Positions 59,391 through 64,000 of a stretch of DNA of 64,000 nt are shown here, piece after piece (position 1 is the first letter of the stretch; each line of letters starts with the position of its first letter). The notes under the pieces are model-generated. The model saw nothing but the letters and a program-made list of their open reading frames with translations. It was not told the origin of the DNA and did no database searches. Location: the NCBI RefSeq assembly GCF_943734655.1, contig NC_071355.1, positions 200,898,939 to 200,962,938 of the forward strand. The letters are read 5' to 3'. The stretch comes from Sabethes cyaneus. Its lineage: Eukaryota; Arthropoda; Insecta; Diptera; Culicidae. The translations under genes were made by a program, and so were the position numbers.

Positions 59391-59740
59391 GCCATTCGAT
59401 GTCAAAGTGACTTTAGCATGGGTTTATTTTCAGGCCCCTCTTCACGCTTTCTTCAAGCAAAAATGCAAAAATGACTCTTATAGTTAAATGCACTGGTTTA
59501 GCTGTGCCAGGGATGGCTATAATTGGAGACAGCGCTGTCATGTGGAACAAGGTGGGTAAAGTACAGAAAGCATTGAAGGAAGAGTAAACCTGATTACACA
59601 TAAGCATGCATAAAATTCAATAAGCATATCGCATACTCAACAGCAATTATAACAAAAAGATATGCAGTGTGGGTCATACAACAAACACCCGGGCGATATT
59701 ACAATAGATCCACGATACTGGTTGCCGTGATGAGGCCAAA
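59391..59740. other. Non-repetitive segment inside the hexamer array
   Basis: About 350 bp of ordinary sequence lies between the SINE tail and the point where hexamers resume. No gene was recognised. It may be part of the same insertion as the SINE, or a second one. Confidence 0.4.
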
Positions 59741-60640
59741 CAGTGATGAGTCCAATTCAAATCGAAGTCTAATTCCAAGTTCAAACCAGACCAAATCCAG
59801 GTCCAAATCCAAGTTCAAATCCAAATATAAGGCCATATCTAAATCTAAGCCCTAATCTAAGTCTAAATCCAAGCCCCAATCGAAGTTCAAATCCAAAACC
59901 AAGGCCAAATAGAGATCGAGATCCAGGTCCAAATCCAAGTCCACATTCAGCTCAAATCCAAGTCCGAGTCCAAATCGAATCTCAATGCCAAGGCCAAATC
60001 CAAGTCTAAATCCAGGTCCAAAGTCCAAAACTAACTCAAAAATCAATTCCAAATCCAAGTCTAAATCCAGGTCCAAAGTCCAAAACTAACTCAAAAATCA
60101 ATTCCAAATCCAGATCGAAATTCACGCCCAAATCCAAATTCAACTCCAAATCCATATCCAAATCCAAAGTCATGTCTAAATCCAAGTCCAAAGTCAAGGC
60201 CAAATCGACGTCCAAATATAGATCGATATCCAGGTCCATACTACTACGATATCCAAATCCAAGTCCAAAGCCATATCTAAATCCAAGTCAAAATCCAAAT
60301 CCATAGCAAAGTCTAAATTCAAGACCTAATCTAGGTCTAAATCCAAGTCCACACTCAGATTCAAATCCAAGTCCCAGTACAACGCATGTCTAAGTTGAAG
60401 CCCAATTCGAAATTTACGTCCAAATCCAAGTTTAAGTCTAGGTCCTAATCCAAGCACGCGGTCATGTCCAAATTCAAGTCGAATTAGAAACCAGGTCCAA
60501 ATCCAAGTGCATATCCATGTCCACATCCACTTTAAAATCTAAGTTAAAATCAAAATTCAAATCTAAATGCAAGCCCAAATGCAGATTCAAGGTCAAATTG
60601 AAATGCAGGTCCAAATTCAGATCCAAGTCCGAGTTCCGCC
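59741..60640. repeat. Degenerate AAATCC/AAGTCC hexamer array, right part
   Basis: Continuation of the array at 56880, more degenerate, ending in AGATCCAAGTCCGAGTTCCG at about 60635. The local phrase GTCCAAAACTAACTCAAAAA occurs twice (about 60021 and 60074), a recent 53-bp duplication. Confidence 0.9.
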
Positions 60641-61096
60641 GTTAAAACTTCTCTAACGTCACCTATGCAGCCGTGAGCCTTTCAGAGGCCTAAAAAGGCA
60701 CGATTTAACGAATTGTAGCCCAATCTGGAATCATTTTTACGGCTTTTTGTGGTTTTTCGTAAATTGAGCACATAATGGGGAATACTTTCGTTGTAACATA
60801 CCACAAGGTGGTGGCCGGGATCGACCTTTGGACCCGTCAAAGACTGCATATCTATGGTATCCAAAAAGTGTCGATCACAGATCAAAGTTTAGTCTCTTCT
60901 GTAAAATACAGGCCGTGCATTTGGGTCCTCGATGAGGACCTTGGCGTCATATCTCGGAAGCTCTCCACTTTTTTGTGGAGAAGTTTATTGAACTCCTTCT
61001 TATGATCATCAAGTTAACGTTTATCGGTGCATATTCAGTAATCGGGTCATGTTATGTATTTACAGGGTTTTCATATCTCTTTCATCAATTACTGTA
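60641..61096. other. Unique sequence
   Basis: No gene or repeat was recognised between the hexamer array and the split SINE. Confidence 0.35.
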
Positions 61097-61198
61097 AGCA
61101 AAGCCAAAAAAAGCAAAGTCATAGGTATAAAGTCCTTAAGAACTTGGCCATTCTTTATCTACGGACTTCGCAGTCGGTTATTGAAGTACAGGACAGTT
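61097..61198 (-). mobile_element. SINE, 3' part, interrupted by LINE
   Basis: CAAAGC/AAAGCAAAG tail units followed by TTTATCTACGGACTTCGCAG and ACAGGACAG match the SINE 3' region in minus orientation. The sequence stops at the LINE poly(T) and resumes at 63359, so this is one SINE split by the LINE. Confidence 0.75.
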
Positions 61199-63358
61199 TT
61201 TTTTCCATGTTGGGTATTTTTATCACTGCGACCATTTGTTTGATCTATTGTGATATATCCCCCATTTTACTATAGCTATGTTGTCAAGATGACGCACCAC
61301 TATTAGAAGCAACCGTCATTGTTTGACTAATAGCATTTGTCCAGTCCGGTGATACATTTCGGATAAAGTACACTACCGTACTGGGAATTGTTCTCCAAAT
61401 ATCAAAGGGTTCTAACAGCCCTCTGTCGAAGAACCTTAATCTTTTATTAAAAATTGCCGGACATCGGCATAACAGGTGTTCCGAGTCTTCCTTTTCTATG
61501 CCACAGAAGCGACATATATCATCTTGAAGTTTTCCCATTTGCTTCAGATGATAGCGGCTCGGACAATGTCCTGTTATTAGACCAGTATAGATGCTTAGAT
61601 CTTTCTTTGAAAGCTCCAGTATTTTGCGAGTCATAGAAATGTTTGGAGAGATAAACCGTTTCGACTGCCTAGCATTGAAGGTGTTATTCCAATTTAATTC
61701 CACTTTCCTACATTCCCATGCCTTCAGCTCCATTTTTAAAGCAGAAGCAGATAGGCCGCAAAAGGGCTCAGGTCCTATAAATTGATGAGAAGATCCGAAT
61801 CTTGCCCGCGCATCAGCCCTTTCATTTCCATCAATTCCACAGTGACCTGGGACCCAATATAAGTTGACTTGGTTACGGCAAGATAATTTTTGGAGTGATT
61901 GAATACATTCCCAGACGTGTTTTGATGTGCATGTCGCCGACTTTAAAGCATTTAGAGCTGCTTGACTATCGGACATGATGCATATATTTGAATGTCTATA
62001 GTTTCTGCGCAAGCACACAGTAGAACACTCTAGAATTGCTTGAATTTCAGCTTGGAACACAGTTGGCCATCTACCCATAGAAATTGACATGTCTATTCCT
62101 GGGCCAGTTACTCCTGCTCCCACTTGGTTGTCCATTTTTGAACCATCTGTGTAAAAAACCGTCGAGCCTTGGCGAAGATCGGGACCACCGTCTTCCCAGG
62201 AATCACGCCTAGGCTCAAATACACGAAAAATTCGGTCAAAGTTGTATTTTTTCGCCATCCAGTCTTCATTATTGATTACCAGAGGATTAATACTAATAGT
62301 CTTTAGAATACTGAGATGACCTGTAAGATCACCATCAAAGAGGTTCATAGATCTTTTGATCCTCAGAGCACTCTTTTCAGCTTCTAATTGTATGAACTGA
62401 TGCAGTGGAAGCATATAAAGTAAAGCATCCAATGCCTTCGACGGTGTACTTCTCATTGCACCTGTTATTGAGAGAGTGGCTAGCCTTTGAAGTCTTTCTA
62501 GCTTTTTCTGAGAAGCTTTCTCTTTTGTTTTTGGCCACCAGACCAACGAGGCATAGGTAATCCTGGGTTTCACAATAGCCGAATAGATCCACTGGATCAT
62601 CTTCGGTTTCAGTCCCCATTGCTTACCAAAAGTTCTTTTACATATCCATAGAGCATTTGTAGCTTTGTTTACAGCTTGCTCTAAATGTGTATTCCAATTG
62701 AGTTGTCTGTCAAGAAATACTCCAAGGTATTTGACAGTGTCTGAAAGTTTCAGGAGTGTTCCTTTCAAACTTATGTTACTCAATGTAACTTTTTTTCTTC
62801 TCGTAAATGGTATGATAGTAGTTTTATTGGCATTAATGTTGAGGCCCTGCCTATCACACCATGATGAAATAAAATTCAAAGCAATTTGCATCCGGTCAGC
62901 GATGATAGAGTCAAATTTCCCACGAACAATTACGACTATATCATCTGCGTAGCCAATTATTTCAAAGCCTAAGGCTGTCATCTGTTGAAGAAGATCATCA
63001 ACTATTAAAGACCACAATAGAGGTGATATTACGCCTCCTTGTGGGCACCCTTTCATTGCTCTAACGCTAATGGATGTACTTCCAAGTTTTGCTGATATAT
63101 CTCGTTTTGATAACATTTCGCCAATCCAGTGGATAACGGATACATCGAAACCACGTTTCATCATAGCCGCAATCATTGAACTATGGGATGAGTTATCAAA
63201 TGCGCCTTCTATATCTAGGAAGGCTGCTAGTGATATTTCTTTCGCTTCAAAAGACTTTTCTAGTTTCCTTACAACCGTATGTAATGCTGTTACTGAAGAT
63301 TTACCTTCTAGATATGCAAATTGATATTTGCTTAGAGGGTTTTTAACTAAATATGATG
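61199..63358 (-). mobile_element. 5'-truncated LINE insertion with 11-bp TSD
   Basis: ACAGGACAGTT occurs at 61188-61198 and 63359-63369 on either side of the insertion. A run of T (61197-61204) marks the poly(A) end of a minus-strand LINE. Both flanks belong to the same SINE. The 5' end at about 63358 lies inside the reverse transcriptase domain, a typical 5' truncation. The preserved reading frame suggests a recent insertion. Confidence 0.85.
61284..63356 (-). CDS. LINE ORF2 fragment: reverse transcriptase, RNase H, zinc tail
   Basis: About 690 codons are open with no frameshift, from the 5' truncation to a stop at 61284. The first in-frame ATG is at 63176, but conserved sequence begins upstream (FAYLEGKSSVTALHT). 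Reverse transcriptase: motif A FLDIEGAFDNSSH, motif B KGCPQGGVISPLLWSLIVDD, motif C GYADDIVVIV with the Asp pair, then KYLGVFLDRQLNWNTHLEQ. RNase H: FYTDGSKMDN (Asp), FQAEIQAILE (Glu), IMSDSQAALNAL (Asp), WVPGHCGIDGNERADARAR (His, Asp). Tail: CRFCGIEKEDSEHLLCRC, a CCHC-type knuckle. This architecture is that of I/LOA-type LINEs; the clade is my inference. The endonuclease, ORF1 and fingers are lost, so it cannot transpose alone. It is the only intact long reading frame in the window. Confidence 0.9.
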   Translation of the reverse strand, partial: SYLVKNPLSKYQFAYLEGKSSVTALHTVVRKLEKSFEAKEISLAAFLDIEGAFDNSSHSSMIAAMMKRGFDVSVIHWIGEMLSKRDISAKLGSTSISVRAMKGCPQGGVISPLLWSLIVDDLLQQMTALGFEIIGYADDIVVIVRGKFDSIIADRMQIALNFISSWCDRQGLNINANKTTIIPFTRRKKVTLSNISLKGTLLKLSDTVKYLGVFLDRQLNWNTHLEQAVNKATNALWICKRTFGKQWGLKPKMIQWIYSAIVKPRITYASLVWWPKTKEKASQKKLERLQRLATLSITGAMRSTPSKALDALLYMLPLHQFIQLEAEKSALRIKRSMNLFDGDLTGHLSILKTISINPLVINNEDWMAKKYNFDRIFRVFEPRRDSWEDGGPDLRQGSTVFYTDGSKMDNQVGAGVTGPGIDMSISMGRWPTVFQAEIQAILECSTVCLRRNYRHSNICIMSDSQAALNALKSATCTSKHVWECIQSLQKLSCRNQVNLYWVPGHCGIDGNERADARARFGSSHQFIGPEPFCGLSASALKMELKAWECRKVELNWNNTFNARQSKRFISPNISMTRKILELSKKDLSIYTGLITGHCPSRYHLKQMGKLQDDICRFCGIEKEDSEHLLCRCPAIFNKRLRFFDRGLLEPFDIWRTIPSTVVYFIRNVSPDWTNAISQTMTVASNSGASS

Positions 63359-63449
63359 ACAGGACAGTTACGTGGCTAGTGTAACCATCCTGCTGACTCT
63401 ATGGTATTGGTACCCCGATGCTAACTGGGCGGGCTTGACTGTAATCATA
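63359..63449 (-). mobile_element. SINE, 5' part, beyond the LINE
   Basis: It continues the SINE interrupted at 61198 (ACAGGACAGTTACG, CTGACTCT) and ends with GATGCTAACTGGGCGG and TGTAATCAT, the subfamily 5' part also seen at 51975-52010. Confidence 0.65.
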
Positions 63450-63951
63450 GTTAAAAATTATATTTTTTTTCTAAATGATCATTTGAGCTGGACAAAACAA
63501 TCTTTGTTCTGATGGCTGACGCTATTTTTCGAAAAAAGCATACAACGTATTAAATTGATTATTGATTTTCACCCGTTCTGTAGGCCGTATTTAGAATCAG
63601 TTCCCTTCACGCTTCAGGTGTATAGCACTAATAAAATATTGAACGCGGACTTTGGACGCGGACCAAGGACTTTGGGCACAAAAATCTTGTTTTTTTCGAA
63701 CACGGCCAATCATCTTTTGCACTAGTTTCTTTCCCACTTATTTGTCACTCAGATTCTATTTTCGCTTGAACCCCTTCTTGTCGTTTCCAGTGCCACCCTT
63801 CTGCTTCAGTTTTCCCTTCCCAATCGACCAGTTTTCCTCCACCCGCCTCAACTCTGAGATATTGGCTGAATTTCACTCCTTGGAAAGCACAGTGACGCCA
63901 TTGTCATTGTACCACTACTGCTTGATAGAGTTTAAATCGTAACAGCTTGCC
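63450..63951. other. Unique sequence
   Basis: No transposon was recognised. The last 300 bp become pyrimidine-rich and could be upstream DNA or a 5' untranslated region of a gene extending beyond the window. Confidence 0.3.
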
Positions 63952-63968
63952 ATGCCGGACCAGAAAGG
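63952..63968 (+). other. Candidate first coding exon (start codon plus donor)
   Basis: An ATG with G at -3 begins MPDQK, followed after 17 nt by a strong donor, GTAAGC, at 63969-63974. Without splicing the frame ends at once (GGG TAA). This is the pattern of a short first coding exon of a gene that continues past the window end. A chance match is likely enough that I give it low weight. Confidence 0.2.
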
Positions 63969-64000
63969 GTAAGCGGCTCCCGGAAAACCAGAAACCAGTG

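Overview
The window is a eukaryotic, AT-rich, transposon-dense stretch that reads like a culicine mosquito genome, most probably Aedes. The reasons are decayed RTE-type and RNase H-bearing LINEs, Tc1/mariner-type transposase relics, tRNA-derived SINEs resembling the mosquito Feilai type, and many MITEs and fold-back elements. The species call is inference. I see no complete host gene. The window may lie in a large intron or intergenic region; only three weak exon-like signals were found (45365-45412, 46111-46233, 63952-63968).

Layout. 1-5 kb: a 1.5-kb fold-back palindrome (1227-2746) and an RTE scrap. 5-8 kb: three MITE-like elements (an 8-bp-TSD family, a TTAA element, a short 16-bp-TIR element) and a 5'-truncated RTE. 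8-11 kb: a mariner transposase relic and a decayed LINE, both on the minus strand. 11-14 kb: mostly unique sequence. 14-18 kb: an almost full-length but frameshifted RTE (minus) and a second endonuclease fragment. 18-24.9 kb: MITEs, an RTE copy split by a TA-flanked MITE, and unique sequence. 24.9-28.3 kb: a nested stack in which a Tc1-like transposase relic is split by an hAT-like element that itself holds a hairpin and an RTE fragment. 28-34 kb: SINE, minisatellite, (AT)n, unique sequence, then a transposase relic joined to a LINE 3' end. 34.8-38.6 kb: hairpin, RTE, and a LINE fragment between inverted repeats. 38.75-42.67 kb: a 3.9-kb TIR element with TA target site and no recognisable transposase, followed at once by a near-perfect 400-bp palindrome. 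43-47 kb: unique. 47-51 kb: transposase relics and two head-to-head RTE copies around a (GGACCT)n array. 51.5-55 kb: MITE, SINE, unique. 55.3-60.6 kb: a block of tandem repeats, first a ~21-23-bp minisatellite, then about 3 kb of AAATCC/AAGTCC hexamers interrupted by a SINE. 61.2-63.4 kb: the youngest-looking insertion, a 5'-truncated LINE with an intact ~690-codon reading frame inserted into a SINE with an 11-bp target-site duplication.

There is no operon or pathway. The content is mobile DNA at different stages of decay, and nesting gives relative ages. The best candidates for undescribed biology are the 3.9-kb TIR element, the fold-back elements that share a 'direct repeat - short extension - hairpin - direct repeat' geometry, and the linked hexamer arrays. 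All family calls come from reading translations and repeat structure by eye, with no database search.
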